Shown: positions 17,953-27,268 of the stretch, in pieces
How positions within the stretch are numbered: the first letter of the stretch is position 1
Layout of the letters: each line of letters starts with the position of its first letter
Assembly (NCBI GenBank): GCA_021817345.1
Contig: JAKAVC010000085.1
Coordinates: forward strand, 1-39,847
Origin: Deltaproteobacteria bacterium
Lineage (GTDB): Bacteria; Desulfobacterota; Binatia; Binatales; Binataceae
DNA: 39,847 bases
Direction: 5' to 3'
Position numbers and translations under genes: made by a program
The notes under the pieces: model-generated
Databases searched by the model: none
Told to the model about the DNA's origin: nothing
Seen by the model: only the letters and a program-made list of their open reading frames with translations

Positions 17953-19308
17953 ATGAACCGCGAGGTATTTCGCGAGTACGACATACGGGGCGTGGTTGAA
18001 CGGGATTTCGACGATGATTTCGTACGCGACCTCGGGCGAGCCTACGCAACCTTTCTTCATCGCGCGGGCAAGAAAAGGATCACGCTCGGCCGCGATTGCC
18101 GCCTGAGTTCCGACCGCCTGCGCGCGCTCCTGCTCGAGGGCATCCTGCCGAGCGGGATTGACGTGGTCGACGTCGGCGTGGTGCCGACTCCGCTGCTGTA
18201 CTTCTCGATGGTGCACTGGAAGATGGACGGCGGCGTGATGATAACCGGAAGCCATAACGCGGCCGAGTACAATGGATTCAAGCTCGGCGTCGGCCCGACG
18301 ACGATCTTCGGCCAGGACATCCAGAGGGTCGCCGACATTATCGAGCGTCGCGAATTCGCAAGCGCCGGGCGGCGCGGAGCGCTCAGCGAAAAGCCCGTCC
18401 TGCCCGAGTACCGTGAGTACCTGAAGGCGAATATCAGGCTCAAGCCCGGACTCAGGGTCGCGGTTGACGGCGGCAACGGATGCGGCGGCGCGGTCGCGGC
18501 GCCGCTGATGCGCGAGATGGGCGCGCTTACCGAGGAACTCTATATCGAGATGGACGGGCATTTTCCCAACCATCATCCCGATCCGACCGTCGAAGAGAAC
18601 ATGCGCGATCTGGTCGCGCTGGTGAAGCGCAAGAAGGCCGATATCGGTATCGCCTACGACGGCGACGCGGACCGGGTCGGCGCGGTGGACGAAAACGGCC
18701 GGATCGTGTGGGGCGACGAACTGATGGTCGTCTTCTCGCGCGCGATCCTGAAGGAACGTCCCGGCGCGACCTTTATCGCCGACGTCAAATGCTCGCAGCG
18801 CATGTACGACGATATCGCGCGCCACGGCGGCCGGCCCGTGATGTGGAAGACGGGGCATTCGCTCATCAAGAGCAAGCTCAAGGAAGAGCACGCGGCGCTT
18901 GCCGGCGAGATGAGCGGCCACATGTTCTTCGCCGACCGCTACTACGGCTTCGACGACGCCGTCTATGCGTCGTTCCGGCTGCTCGAGATCGTGAGCCGCG
19001 AGGGCAAGGGACTTGCGCAACTGCTGGCCGATCTGCCGCGCACCTGTTTCACGCCTGAAATCCGGCTCGACTGTCCCGACGACCGCAAGTTCGACGTGGT
19101 GCGAAAGGCCGCCGAGTTCTTCTCGAAGCACTACGACGTAATCACGATCGACGGCGCGCGAGTCAAATTTCCCAACGGATGGGGTTTGGTGCGCGCCTCC
19201 AACACGCAGCCGGCGCTGGTCCTGCGCTTCGAGGCCTCGGATGAAAAGAGCCTCGGCGAGATCCGCTCAGTCTTCGAAGGCAAGTTGAAGGAACTGGGTG
19301 CGATGTGA
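17953..19308 (+). CDS. Phosphomannomutase/phosphoglucomutase
   Basis: A 451-residue alpha-D-phosphohexomutase of the AlgC/ManB type. FREYDIRGVVERD opens the protein. The phosphoserine is Ser100 in ITGSHNAAEYNGFKLG; the usual Pro after SHN is Ala here. The metal loop is DGDADR at 236-241, the sugar loop is GEMSGHMFFADRYYG, and the phosphate-binding C-terminal loop is VRASNTQPALVLRFEA. It interconverts mannose-6-phosphate and mannose-1-phosphate, and probably the glucose pair as well. It overlaps the next gene (GTGA), which uses mannose-1-phosphate, so the pair makes GDP-mannose for surface polysaccharide. Confidence 0.93.
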   Translation: MNREVFREYDIRGVVERDFDDDFVRDLGRAYATFLHRAGKKRITLGRDCRLSSDRLRALLLEGILPSGIDVVDVGVVPTPLLYFSMVHWKMDGGVMITGSHNAAEYNGFKLGVGPTTIFGQDIQRVADIIERREFASAGRRGALSEKPVLPEYREYLKANIRLKPGLRVAVDGGNGCGGAVAAPLMREMGALTEELYIEMDGHFPNHHPDPTVEENMRDLVALVKRKKADIGIAYDGDADRVGAVDENGRIVWGDELMVVFSRAILKERPGATFIADVKCSQRMYDDIARHGGRPVMWKTGHSLIKSKLKEEHAALAGEMSGHMFFADRYYGFDDAVYASFRLLEIVSREGKGLAQLLADLPRTCFTPEIRLDCPDDRKFDVVRKAAEFFSKHYDVITIDGARVKFPNGWGLVRASNTQPALVLRFEASDEKSLGEIRSVFEGKLKELGAM

Positions 19309-20393
19309 AGCGGGCAGGGGGTATCAAGACGAAGCCAAAACGCGGCGAACATGCCGCGGCGCTGATAATCGCGGGCGGGCGCGGAACGAGATTCTGGCCG
19401 GCAAGCCGCGAGGAGCGCCCCAAGCCGCTGTTCTCGATCGGCAAGGGCTCGACACTGCTCGGCGACACGATCGCAAGGCTTAAAGGCGTGGTGCCGCGCG
19501 AACGGATCTTCGTGCTTGCCACGGCCGCGCAAAAAAACGCCTTCCGCAAGGCGCTCGGGAGCCTGCTCCCCGCGTCGAACCTGGTTCTCGAACCCGAGGG
19601 ACGCGGCACCGCCGTCGCAATCGCTTACGGAGCGGCGGTGATTCGCGAGCGCCTGGGCGAATCGACGGTCACGGTGATGCCGGCCGATCATTACATCACG
19701 CCTGCCGAGGGATTCCGCGAGACGCTTCGCGCGGCGATCGGCCTTGCGCGCGCAAAGCAATCAATCGTCGTGATCGGCGTTCCGCCCAACCGCCCCGAAA
19801 CCGGCTACGGATACCAGGAAGTCGGCGCGGCGGTTGACGGCGGCTTCCGGGTGAAGCGGTTCGTGGAGAAGCCGTCGCTCGCGGTGGCGCGCCGGATGCT
19901 CAAGTCGGGACGCTTTCTGTGGAACGCCGGGATGTTCGTGATGGACACGGCGACGCTGCGCGCCGAGTTCGCGGCGCATTGTCCGAAGCTCGCCGAGGCG
20001 ATGGATGCGCTCGGGCGGATGCGCGCCGGCGCGCTTGCGCGCGCGTATCGCGGGTTCGCTCTGGATTCGTTCGACCGGGTGATCGTCGAAAAAAGCCAAA
20101 ACGTGCTCGGCGTGCGCGCGGGCTTCCAATGGCACGACGTCGGCACCTGGGAGGGGCTTTGGGAGGCGATGGGCGGGCGGGCGGAGAACGTGCTGGTGGG
20201 CGAGGTGCTGGCGTTCGAGTCGGACGGCGTGCTCGCGCACAGCAGTTCGCGCCTGATGGTGCTGCTCGGCGTCAGGGATATCGTCGCGGTGGACACTCCC
20301 GACGCGCTGCTCATCATCGACCGCGCCCGCTCGCAGGAAACCCGCCGCGTGACCGAGGAACTCAAGCGCCGCGGCCTCACGCATTACCTGTAG
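19305..20393 (+). CDS. Mannose-1-phosphate guanylyltransferase
   Basis: A 362-residue nucleotidyltransferase making GDP-mannose from mannose-1-phosphate and GTP. The signature GGRGTRFWPASREERPKP is at ~24-41, then LEPEGRGTAVAIAYGA, PADHYI, GYGYQEVG, FVEKPSLAVA, WNAGMFV and the ManC-type FDRVIVEKSQNVLGVRAGFQWHDVGTW. It is the short form without the C-terminal isomerase domain. The GTG at 19305 overlaps the mutase stop, which implies translational coupling. The first ~15 residues are Lys/Arg-rich and may be longer than the true start. Confidence 0.93.
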   Translation: MKRAGGIKTKPKRGEHAAALIIAGGRGTRFWPASREERPKPLFSIGKGSTLLGDTIARLKGVVPRERIFVLATAAQKNAFRKALGSLLPASNLVLEPEGRGTAVAIAYGAAVIRERLGESTVTVMPADHYITPAEGFRETLRAAIGLARAKQSIVVIGVPPNRPETGYGYQEVGAAVDGGFRVKRFVEKPSLAVARRMLKSGRFLWNAGMFVMDTATLRAEFAAHCPKLAEAMDALGRMRAGALARAYRGFALDSFDRVIVEKSQNVLGVRAGFQWHDVGTWEGLWEAMGGRAENVLVGEVLAFESDGVLAHSSSRLMVLLGVRDIVAVDTPDALLIIDRARSQETRRVTEELKRRGLTHYL

Positions 20394-20515
20394 CGCCTCG
20401 CACCGGCATTGAATCGTCGCGGCGTTGTGAAGTTTCGCGCCGCGCCCGCCGCTTCCCGCGGGCGGCTGCGTTCTCCTATCATCGTCAGCGGCAATTCGTG
20501 CGCGAGGCATCTGCG

Positions 20516-20998
20516 ATGGAAATCAACGCGGTCGAAATCAAGAAGCCGGCCGACAGCAACGTAATCGTCGGCCAGGCCCATTTCATCAAGACGGTCGAGG
20601 ATCTCTACGAAGCGATCGTGCAGGCGGTTCCGGGCGTCAGGTTTGGCCTCGCGTTCTGCGAGGCGTCGGGTCCGTGCCTGATACGGCATACCGGGACCGA
20701 GCGCGAACTCGAGGACGCGGCCGTCGCCGCGGCGCAGGAGATCGGCGCGGGGCACGTCTTCGTCGTGATTCTCGGCAACGCTTTTCCGATAAACGTGCTC
20801 AACCAAATCAAGTCGGTCTCCGAAGTGTGCACAGTGTTTTGCGCGACGGCGAACGCGGTCAAGGTGCTGGTTGCCGGCGACGGTGACGGGCGCGGCGTCG
20901 TCGGCGTGATCGACGGCGCATCGCCAAGGGGAATCGAGGGCGGCGCCGAACAGGCCGAGCGGCGCGAGATGCTGCGCCGGTTCGGCTACAAGCAATAA
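20516..20998 (+). CDS. Adenosine-specific kinase family protein (PF04008/DUF355)
   Basis: A 160-residue protein matching what I know of the 'adenosine-specific kinase' family: NVIVGQAHFIKTVEDLYEAI near the N-terminus, then VRFGLAFCEASGPCLIRHTG, GHVFVVILGNAFPINVLNQI and CTVFCATANAVKVLVA, with an ending RREMLRRFGYK. The family is small, common in archaea and some bacteria, and its physiological role is not settled. ATG at 20516 begins at the conserved MEINAVEI. A longer open frame reaches back inside the guanylyltransferase gene but is a shadow there. Confidence 0.88.
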   Translation: MEINAVEIKKPADSNVIVGQAHFIKTVEDLYEAIVQAVPGVRFGLAFCEASGPCLIRHTGTERELEDAAVAAAQEIGAGHVFVVILGNAFPINVLNQIKSVSEVCTVFCATANAVKVLVAGDGDGRGVVGVIDGASPRGIEGGAEQAERREMLRRFGYKQ

Positions 20999-21144
20999 GC
21001 GTCGCCGCGCGCGCGAAGTTCCCGCGCCTGTTTTATCCGATGCGGGCTTAGTGTCTCTCTTTTGGGGCCGCTATACTTGTCCTTGCGGGCTCGTGCGTCA
21101 TCGTTGGACGCGCGGACGAACCGGGCTGGAGGAGTAAGTACGGC

Positions 21145-23598
21145 GTGCGGAGATGGTTCCCGAAGTGGCGCAAGAGCGGCCGCAAGCGCGGGCAGAAAGG
21201 CAAGGGCGCGGCGCGGTTCTCGCGGCTGCGCCTCGCGGCGGGAGCGGCTTTCCTGCTGCTCACCTTCGGGACGGGATTTTACCTCGCGCAGCTTTACACC
21301 CAGATCTCGGCGCTTATCGCCGAGCGTCAGGCCGCGCTCACCTCGGCGATCTATTCGGCTCCGACGGTTCTTCGCGCGGGCGACGATATCCAGCGGCTTC
21401 GCCTCTTCGACCGCCTCGCCCATCTCAGCTACACGCAAAACCCGAAGGTGGATCGTCCGGGCGAGTATTTCGCCGAGCCCGGCCTGGTGAGGATTTATCT
21501 TCGCGCCTTTCGCGCCGGCGTTGACGACTATCCGGCCCGGATGGTCCGTCTTGCGCTCGACGGCACCCGAATCGTCACGGTCGCGGACCGCTACGGCGTC
21601 GCGATTCGGCACGCGGCTCTCGAACCTGAAGTGATCGGGCGGCTAATGCCCGGCGCGCCGGCCGAGCGGGTGGAAGTCTCGCTGGCCGAGCTCAAGCCGT
21701 TCTTCGTCAAGGGGCTGATCGCGACCGAGGATCGATGGTTCTACTACCATCCGGGTTTCGATCCGATCCGTATCGTCGAGGCCGCAATCGCGGACTTCCG
21801 CGCGGGGCATCTGGTCGAGGGCGCGAGCACGCTCACCCAGCAGCTTGCGCGCACGTTTCTTCAGAATCGCGCGCGCAACTTCTCGCGCAAGTTCAAGGAG
21901 CTTGCGGTCGCGCTGGTTCTGGAAATACGGCTTTCCAAGAACCAGATCCTCGAGCGCTATATCAACGACGTTCCGATGGGCGAGTACGACGGCACGCCGA
22001 TCGTCGGGCTTCCGCTCGCGGCGCGCTATTTCTTCAACAAAGATTTGAGTGAAGTGACGCCCGCCGAGGGGGCGACGCTTATCGGGATGATCCGCGCGCC
22101 CACGCTCTACGATCCGCGCCGTCATCCCGAGCTATGCCGCGCGCGGCGCGACACGGTGCTGCATACGATGCTCGACGCGGGAGTGATCGATCGCAGCGTC
22201 TACGTTGCGGCGATTGCCTCGCCGATCCAGGTGGCGGCGACGCCGGGAATTCGCCGCGCGCCGTATTTCACCGATTACGTGACGGATTTCGTCAAGTCGC
22301 TCCCGGGGCTCGACGGCAGGCTCAGGGGACTTAAGGTTTACACGACGCTCGACACCGAGATACAGGCCGACGCGCAGGACGCGCTCGAGAGTAATCTGAA
22401 GAGTATCGAGCGCGCGCATCCGAGGCTTCGCCGGCGCAAGCGGCTGCGGCGGCTTCAGAGCGCGATGGTCGCGCTCGATCCCAAAAGCGGCGCGATTCTC
22501 GCGATGGTCGGCGGGCGCAATTACGCGGCGAGCCAGTACAACCGCGTGACGACGGCGCTTCGCCAGCCCGGCTCGGCGTTCAAGCCGATCGTATATCTTT
22601 CGGCGCTCGATCCGAGCCGAGCGCCGTTTCATCCCGCGCTGACGCTTGCCTCGATACTTCCCGACCGCCCGATGTCGTTCAACGGATGGTCGCCGGAAAA
22701 CTTCGAGCGCACCTACCACGGGCAGGTGACGGTCGCCGAGGCGCTGTTCGACTCGCTCAACGTGCCGACCGCGTATCTGGGCAGCAGGCTCGGGCCGCCA
22801 CTTATGATTCGAACCGCGCACGAGATGGGAATCCATGAGAATCTGCCGCGGTACCTGCCTATTGCGATCGGCGCGGGCGACGTGACGCTGCTCGAACTCA
22901 CCTCGGCCTACGCGGTGTTCGCCGATCTCGGCGTCGAGAACACGCCGTGGGCGGTCGATTCGGTGGTGGACGCGAACGGTCATCTGATTTTCCATCACGC
23001 GGGCGACGCGCGCCGTATCGTCGATCCCCGCGTTGCATACCTGATGACGGGTGCGCTCAAAGAGGTTCTGCGCTACGGAACGGCCGCGTCGTCCGCGCGG
23101 CTCGGACTCGATTTTCCCGCCGCCGGCAAGACCGGAACCTCGCAGGACTATCATGACGCGTACTTCGTCGGTTACACGCCGAACCTCGTATGCGGCGTGT
23201 GGGTCGGATTCGACCATCCGCGAAGTATCGGGATGACTGGCGCCGAAGCGGCGCTGCCCGCGTGGGTCAAATTCATGGTCGATGCGGCGCCCGGCGAGCC
23301 CGAGAATTTTCCGATACCAGCGGGAATCACGATGGCAACGATCGATCCGTCAAACGGCGGGCTCGCCACGGCTTCGACTCCTCGCGCGATTACCGTTCCG
23401 TTCCTGGCCGGAACCGCACCCACCTGGTACTCGACGACGGGTGGCGGAGCGCTGGCGGCGGGACCCGCGCCGGGTGCGCCAACCGCGACGACGCCTGCCG
23501 TGCCGCCGAATGCGCCGCCCGCCAATGTGGCGCCACCCGCGTCGTCGAGCATCCTGGGCGCGATCGGAAGTTTCTTCGAGCATCTGTTCGGCCAATAA
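21145..23598 (+). CDS. Bifunctional penicillin-binding protein (PBP1B-like)
   Basis: An 817-residue class A PBP that polymerises and cross-links peptidoglycan. A Lys/Arg-rich cytosolic tail leads to one membrane helix (~33-51), then a UB2H-like region (~65-150, LTSAIYSAPTVLRAGDDIQ), typical of PBP1B. The GT51 domain has the catalytic Glu195 in ATEDRWFYYHPG and EGASTLTQQLARTFLQN. The transpeptidase has Ser477-x-x-Lys480 (GSAFK), SLN 537-539 and KTGTS from Lys662. A Pro/Ala-rich tail (~765-800) ends in SFFEHLFGQ. RBS GGAGGAG precedes the GTG start. No lpoB-like partner is visible. Confidence 0.95.
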   Translation: MRRWFPKWRKSGRKRGQKGKGAARFSRLRLAAGAAFLLLTFGTGFYLAQLYTQISALIAERQAALTSAIYSAPTVLRAGDDIQRLRLFDRLAHLSYTQNPKVDRPGEYFAEPGLVRIYLRAFRAGVDDYPARMVRLALDGTRIVTVADRYGVAIRHAALEPEVIGRLMPGAPAERVEVSLAELKPFFVKGLIATEDRWFYYHPGFDPIRIVEAAIADFRAGHLVEGASTLTQQLARTFLQNRARNFSRKFKELAVALVLEIRLSKNQILERYINDVPMGEYDGTPIVGLPLAARYFFNKDLSEVTPAEGATLIGMIRAPTLYDPRRHPELCRARRDTVLHTMLDAGVIDRSVYVAAIASPIQVAATPGIRRAPYFTDYVTDFVKSLPGLDGRLRGLKVYTTLDTEIQADAQDALESNLKSIERAHPRLRRRKRLRRLQSAMVALDPKSGAILAMVGGRNYAASQYNRVTTALRQPGSAFKPIVYLSALDPSRAPFHPALTLASILPDRPMSFNGWSPENFERTYHGQVTVAEALFDSLNVPTAYLGSRLGPPLMIRTAHEMGIHENLPRYLPIAIGAGDVTLLELTSAYAVFADLGVENTPWAVDSVVDANGHLIFHHAGDARRIVDPRVAYLMTGALKEVLRYGTAASSARLGLDFPAAGKTGTSQDYHDAYFVGYTPNLVCGVWVGFDHPRSIGMTGAEAALPAWVKFMVDAAPGEPENFPIPAGITMATIDPSNGGLATASTPRAITVPFLAGTAPTWYSTTGGGALAAGPAPGAPTATTPAVPPNAPPANVAPPASSSILGAIGSFFEHLFGQ

Positions 23599-23654
23599 GA
23601 GCGTCGCCGGACGCAGCAGAGGTCACTGGAACCAATCAGAATTAGTGCTTGCTT

Positions 23655-23668
23655 CATTTTGCAAAATG
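23655..23668. promoter_or_regulatory. Perfect 14-bp palindrome before the kelch gene
   Basis: CATTTTGCAAAATG is its own reverse complement. It sits in an unusually AT-rich stretch 49 bases before the kelch start codon, in promoter range. Operator function is inferred from position and symmetry. Confidence 0.35.
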
Positions 23669-23716
23669 GAATTAAACTTTGCGTCGGATTAGACTACTTT
23701 GAGGCGGGGGGACCGC

Positions 23717-24922
23717 GTGCCGAAGGGTTCAGACACATTCCACCGGGTTGTTCGGACGGGAGGCGCGATCGTGATCGCGCTCGCTCTTGTTCGCGGCCTG
23801 GCGTTCGCGGCCAGGCCGACAAGCCGGGTTCTGATCGCGGGCGGAGCAAGCCTGGATAGCAGCGGTTTTTCCACCGTGACCAATACGGCGGAAATCTACG
23901 ACTCCGCAAGCGGAGCCTTCACGAGCACCGGCAACATGATCGCCGCGCGCCAGTTCCACACCGCGACGTTGGTCAACGTGCCCAACAACACCGGCAGCGC
24001 AACCGCCGAGGTGCTGATCACGGGCGGCGCTGACGCCACCAACACGCCGCTTTCATCCGCCGAGCTTTACAATCCGACGACCGGCAGCTTCAGCGCGACC
24101 GGGTCGATGACCTACGGGCGCGAATACCAGACGGCGTCGCCGCTTCCCACCGGCGAGGTGCTGATGGCGGGCGGGCTATCGTATGATTCGGCGACCGCCA
24201 GCTTTGTCGTGCTTGACAGCGCCGAGATTTACGATCCCAACGCGGGCACGTTCACGATGGTGACGTGCGGGTCAGGCTCGACCGACTGCATGAGTTCGCC
24301 GCGCTACGGCGCGACCGCGACCGTGCTTTCCAACGGCGAGATACTGATCGCGGGCGGCGCAAGCGACACGTCGGGCGGAATTTCAGATACAGCCGACATC
24401 TTCGACCCGGCCACCAATGCTTTCAGCCCGGTAACCGGGTTGATGACCGACTCGCGCGAATTCGCGTCCGCGGCACTGCTCAACGACAGTACGGTGCTTA
24501 TCGCCGGCGGCAACGACGGTCTGGGTCTGGTAGGCTCCGCGGAAATCTACGATCCGGCGACCGATTCCTTCTCCCCGGCGTCCACCACGATGAGTGTTCC
24601 GCGTGAACAGGGAACCGCGACGCTGCTGGGCAATGGCAACGTGCTGGAAGCCGGCGGCAGCTACAGTTCAAACGGCACGCAGACGAACATTTACCAGGCG
24701 CGGACCGGCACCTTCACTTCGGGCGGCACGCTCTCGGCGGATCGATATGCGCAGACCGCGACACTGCTGTCCAACGGTTCGGTCCTTATCGCGGGAGGGT
24801 TCAGTTCCGGCGGAACGCCGCAGAATACCGCCGACCTCGCCAATGCGCGGGGGACGAGAATCTCGGCCACGGGCCTGATGAACGAACCGCGTGCGGGCCA
24901 AACCGCGACGCCGCTTCCCTGA
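23717..24922 (+). CDS. Secreted kelch-repeat beta-propeller protein
   Basis: A 401-residue protein with a signal-peptide-like N-terminus (VVRTGGAIVIALALVRGLAFA, cleavage likely after AFA). The rest consists of seven kelch-like repeats starting V-L-I-A-G-G, at 23828, 24011, 24158, 24341, 24494, 24641 and 24782, spaced 47-61 residues. Each continues with SAEIYDPxTxxF, a G-x-M turn and R-x-x-x-TATLL. Seven units could close one propeller. The role may be carbohydrate or protein binding outside the cytoplasm. Start GTG 23717 has a GGCGGGGGG purine run upstream; TTG 23699 is the alternative. Confidence 0.85.
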   Translation: MPKGSDTFHRVVRTGGAIVIALALVRGLAFAARPTSRVLIAGGASLDSSGFSTVTNTAEIYDSASGAFTSTGNMIAARQFHTATLVNVPNNTGSATAEVLITGGADATNTPLSSAELYNPTTGSFSATGSMTYGREYQTASPLPTGEVLMAGGLSYDSATASFVVLDSAEIYDPNAGTFTMVTCGSGSTDCMSSPRYGATATVLSNGEILIAGGASDTSGGISDTADIFDPATNAFSPVTGLMTDSREFASAALLNDSTVLIAGGNDGLGLVGSAEIYDPATDSFSPASTTMSVPREQGTATLLGNGNVLEAGGSYSSNGTQTNIYQARTGTFTSGGTLSADRYAQTATLLSNGSVLIAGGFSSGGTPQNTADLANARGTRISATGLMNEPRAGQTATPLP

Positions 24923-24931
24923 AGACAGGTG

Positions 24932-24973
24932 CGGCGGCGTTCGCGCGGAGGACGAGGGCCGCGAACGCCGCCG
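24932..24973. terminator. Long GC-rich hairpin between convergent genes
   Basis: Perfect 14-bp arms (24932-24945 and 24960-24973) with a 14-base loop lie between the kelch stop and the Mo-oxidoreductase stop. There is no T run on either side, so it may be a bidirectional stabiliser or a Rho-assisted terminator. Confidence 0.6.
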
Positions 24974-25004
24974 GTGAAGTTGCGGCTAGTCACATAGCGA
25001 CTTT

Positions 25005-26021
25005 TCACACGGATGTCACGACCAGCGGAAGCCGCGCCTGCGCGCTCGCGCCGCTTTCGGTCCGCGGGTCCTCGGGCGGTTGCACGACGCCGTCGCCGTC
25101 GGTCGCGCGAACCTTGACCAGGTAGTTGCCGGCCGCTTTCGGCGCGAAGTGGTATTTCCAGACGGTCCAGATGTACGGCGAGCGATTCTCGATTATGTCC
25201 GCCTGACTCCAGCTCTTGCCCGCGTCGGTCGAAATCTCGACCCGTTTGATTCCCGACGGCCCCGCGAGCGACCATCCGGCGATATCGACGGGGCCCTTGA
25301 CCTCCGCCGCGACCGAGAGGAACGAGAAGAAGCCGCTTCGGCCCGCCTTGGGCGTGAAGAAGCCTGAATTAGGCTTTCGCCACGCGCTGTTGCTCCATCC
25401 GCGCCGCTCCCAGTAGCCGAGGAACTCATGGTCGACGAATTCGAGTTCGGTGAGCCACTTCGGCTGCTTCATCCCGTACTTGCCCGGGATGAAGATGCGC
25501 AGCGGATAGCCATGGTCGGACGGCAGCGCGACGCCGTTCATCATATAGGGCAGGAAGTTCTCCTTGCGCATCAGTTCATCGACCGGAAGCCCGGTCGCAT
25601 AGCCGTCCGCCCCGCGCATCACGACGTACACGGCGCGGCGGTCGACCTTGGCGCGGTCGAGCATCGGCCTTAGCGCCACGCCGACCCACTCGGCGTTGCC
25701 GATCGCGTCTCCGCCGGGAGGATTGCCGATACACTCGAGCGTCAGCATCTCCCTGACCGGGGGCATCGCGCGGATTGCCTCGTAGGACAGATCGATCGGA
25801 TTGGCGACGAGACCCTTGATATGCAGCCGCCATGAGCGCACGTCCACGCGCGGCGTGCTCGCGTACGAGGTGATGTAGAAATCGGAGTTCGGGGTTATGC
25901 CACCGTATTTTCCTGCGGGGCCGACGCCGCCGGTTTCCGCAAGCGCCGCGAGCGGAATATTGGCGAGAACAAAGGCTGAACCCGCGAGCCGGACGAACTT
26001 TCTCCTGGTCATTGTTCGCAT
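25005..26021 (-). CDS. Tat-exported molybdopterin-dependent oxidoreductase (sulfite-oxidase family)
   Basis: A 338-residue protein of the sulfite oxidase/YedY fold. The N-terminus TRRKFVRLAGSAF is a twin-arginine signal, cleaved probably after ALA at ~28, so the folded cofactor enzyme acts in the periplasm. The molybdenum ligand is Cys97 in TLECIGNPPGG. KPRWLTELEFVDHEFLGYW-like sequence (KQPKWLTELEFV) and a C-terminal Ig-like dimerisation domain (RVEISTDAGKSWSQA) complete the sulfite-oxidase layout. No haem or cytochrome partner adjoins it, so the electron acceptor is unknown. The ATG at 26021 has GAGGGGCA upstream. Confidence 0.9.
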   Translation of the reverse strand: MRTMTRRKFVRLAGSAFVLANIPLAALAETGGVGPAGKYGGITPNSDFYITSYASTPRVDVRSWRLHIKGLVANPIDLSYEAIRAMPPVREMLTLECIGNPPGGDAIGNAEWVGVALRPMLDRAKVDRRAVYVVMRGADGYATGLPVDELMRKENFLPYMMNGVALPSDHGYPLRIFIPGKYGMKQPKWLTELEFVDHEFLGYWERRGWSNSAWRKPNSGFFTPKAGRSGFFSFLSVAAEVKGPVDIAGWSLAGPSGIKRVEISTDAGKSWSQADIIENRSPYIWTVWKYHFAPKAAGNYLVKVRATDGDGVVQPPEDPRTESGASAQARLPLVVTSV

Positions 26022-26144
26022 TGCCCCTCGCGGGCGGCAGGGTTAGCAGCGTCTTCGCACAATGCTGGAAACGCCCCGCTTATTCTCGCGCCCGCGTTCC
26101 GCAGTTCAAACCGCAAAGCGCGGCGCAAAGTTCCCGTGCGGTCG

Positions 26145-27020
26145 CTACTCGTCGGAGTCGTCCGGCGCGCCGATGCTATCGTCTTCGACGCCGGTGGGAG
26201 CTGCCGCGAACGATTGCCGCTCCTCGGCGGTGGCCGCGGGCGCGGCGTCCGAGAGCCTGCGCGAGACGATGATGAAGGCCGAATGCGCGACCATCCGGTG
26301 TACCGGCCGCACGCTCATCCCCTTGACCTGCCAGTGACGGAGCAGCGTCTCGAACGATTCTATCTGTCCGAAATGGGCCGAGCGCTGAAGTGCTTCGCAG
26401 GTGTCCTTCAATTGCAAGGCGGTTGGGACGTAGCAGGTCAGCACGCCGCCAGGCCTGAGCGCGCGCGCGGCGACGTCCAATGCGCGCCATGGTTCCGGCA
26501 GGTCGAGGAACATCCGGTCGACGCCGGTTTCCTCGAAACCATCGTAGAGGTCGCGCAGCCGAAGCGTCCAGTTGGGGGCGTCGCCGAAGAAGGTTGCGAC
26601 GTTTTTGCGCGCGGCGTTGGCGAAGTCCTCACGAATTTCATAGGAGATGACGCGGCCTGCGGGTCCGACCGCTCGTAGCAGCGCGATCGTCAGCGCGCCC
26701 GCGCCGGTGCCGCCTTCGATAACCGTCGCGCCGGGGAAAACGTCGCCCCATATCAGGAGCGGGCCGGTATCCTTGGGATAGATGACCTGGGCAGCGCGGG
26801 GCAGGAACGGGACCAGCTCAGCGTAGGTCGGCCGTATCGCGAGAAAGGTTTCGCCGGTTGAGAATTTCACCCGTGAGCCTTCTTCCAGTCCGATGATGTC
26901 GTCCGAGCCTACCTCGCCGCGGATCGAGAGCTTTGCGCCGGGGCGCAGGAGTTTCAGGTAGCTGCGGGCCTTGCGGTCGATGAAGAGAACGGGATCGTTT
27001 GCTTTGAATTTTGAATCCAA
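26145..27020 (-). CDS. trmI: tRNA (adenine-58-N1)-methyltransferase TrmI
   Basis: A 291-residue TrmI/Gcd14-type enzyme forming m1A58 in the T-loop. The N-terminal beta domain (VLFIDRKARSYLKLLRPG) leads to the YPKDTGPLLIWGDVFPG segment and SAM motif IEGGTGAGALTIALLRAVG (~101-119), followed by VISYEIREDFA and FLDLPEPW. The last ~28 residues are Ala- and Asp/Glu-rich tail without family similarity. The start is TTG at 27020, the first in frame; no clear RBS. In several bacteria and archaea this protein forms tetramers. Confidence 0.9.
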   Translation of the reverse strand: MDSKFKANDPVLFIDRKARSYLKLLRPGAKLSIRGEVGSDDIIGLEEGSRVKFSTGETFLAIRPTYAELVPFLPRAAQVIYPKDTGPLLIWGDVFPGATVIEGGTGAGALTIALLRAVGPAGRVISYEIREDFANAARKNVATFFGDAPNWTLRLRDLYDGFEETGVDRMFLDLPEPWRALDVAARALRPGGVLTCYVPTALQLKDTCEALQRSAHFGQIESFETLLRHWQVKGMSVRPVHRMVAHSAFIIVSRRLSDAAPAATAEERQSFAAAPTGVEDDSIGAPDDSDE

Positions 27021-27268
27021 TGTGAAGATAACGCTTAGGCCAGCGCTGGAGCAGGTGCAACACGGCGCGTGGCTATTGACTGCCCTATGGGGCGGCCATT
27101 AGGTTTACCGATGGACCCGGTCTCCGAGGACGAGCCAAGGCCGGGTCGTTTTCGTATGTTTCGGAGCATCCAATTGAATTGACACTGACCCAGGGCATCC
27201 TTCGGGGCGCGTCGGGCCGCTCATGATCCAACCGACTCGAAAATCCAGGCCTTGGACATCGACACAAA
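27021..27268 (+). other. Divergent intergenic region, possible structured leader
   Basis: No gene is seen. A TTGACT at 27076 with a weak TTAGGT 17 bases on could drive the small zinc-ribbon genes. Downstream, GACCCGG (27114-27120) pairs with CCGGGTC (27141-27147), followed by GTTTTC. CTCCGA (27122-27127) can alternatively pair with TCGGAG (27161-27166). These could be mutually exclusive hairpins, but evidence is slight. Confidence 0.25.
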
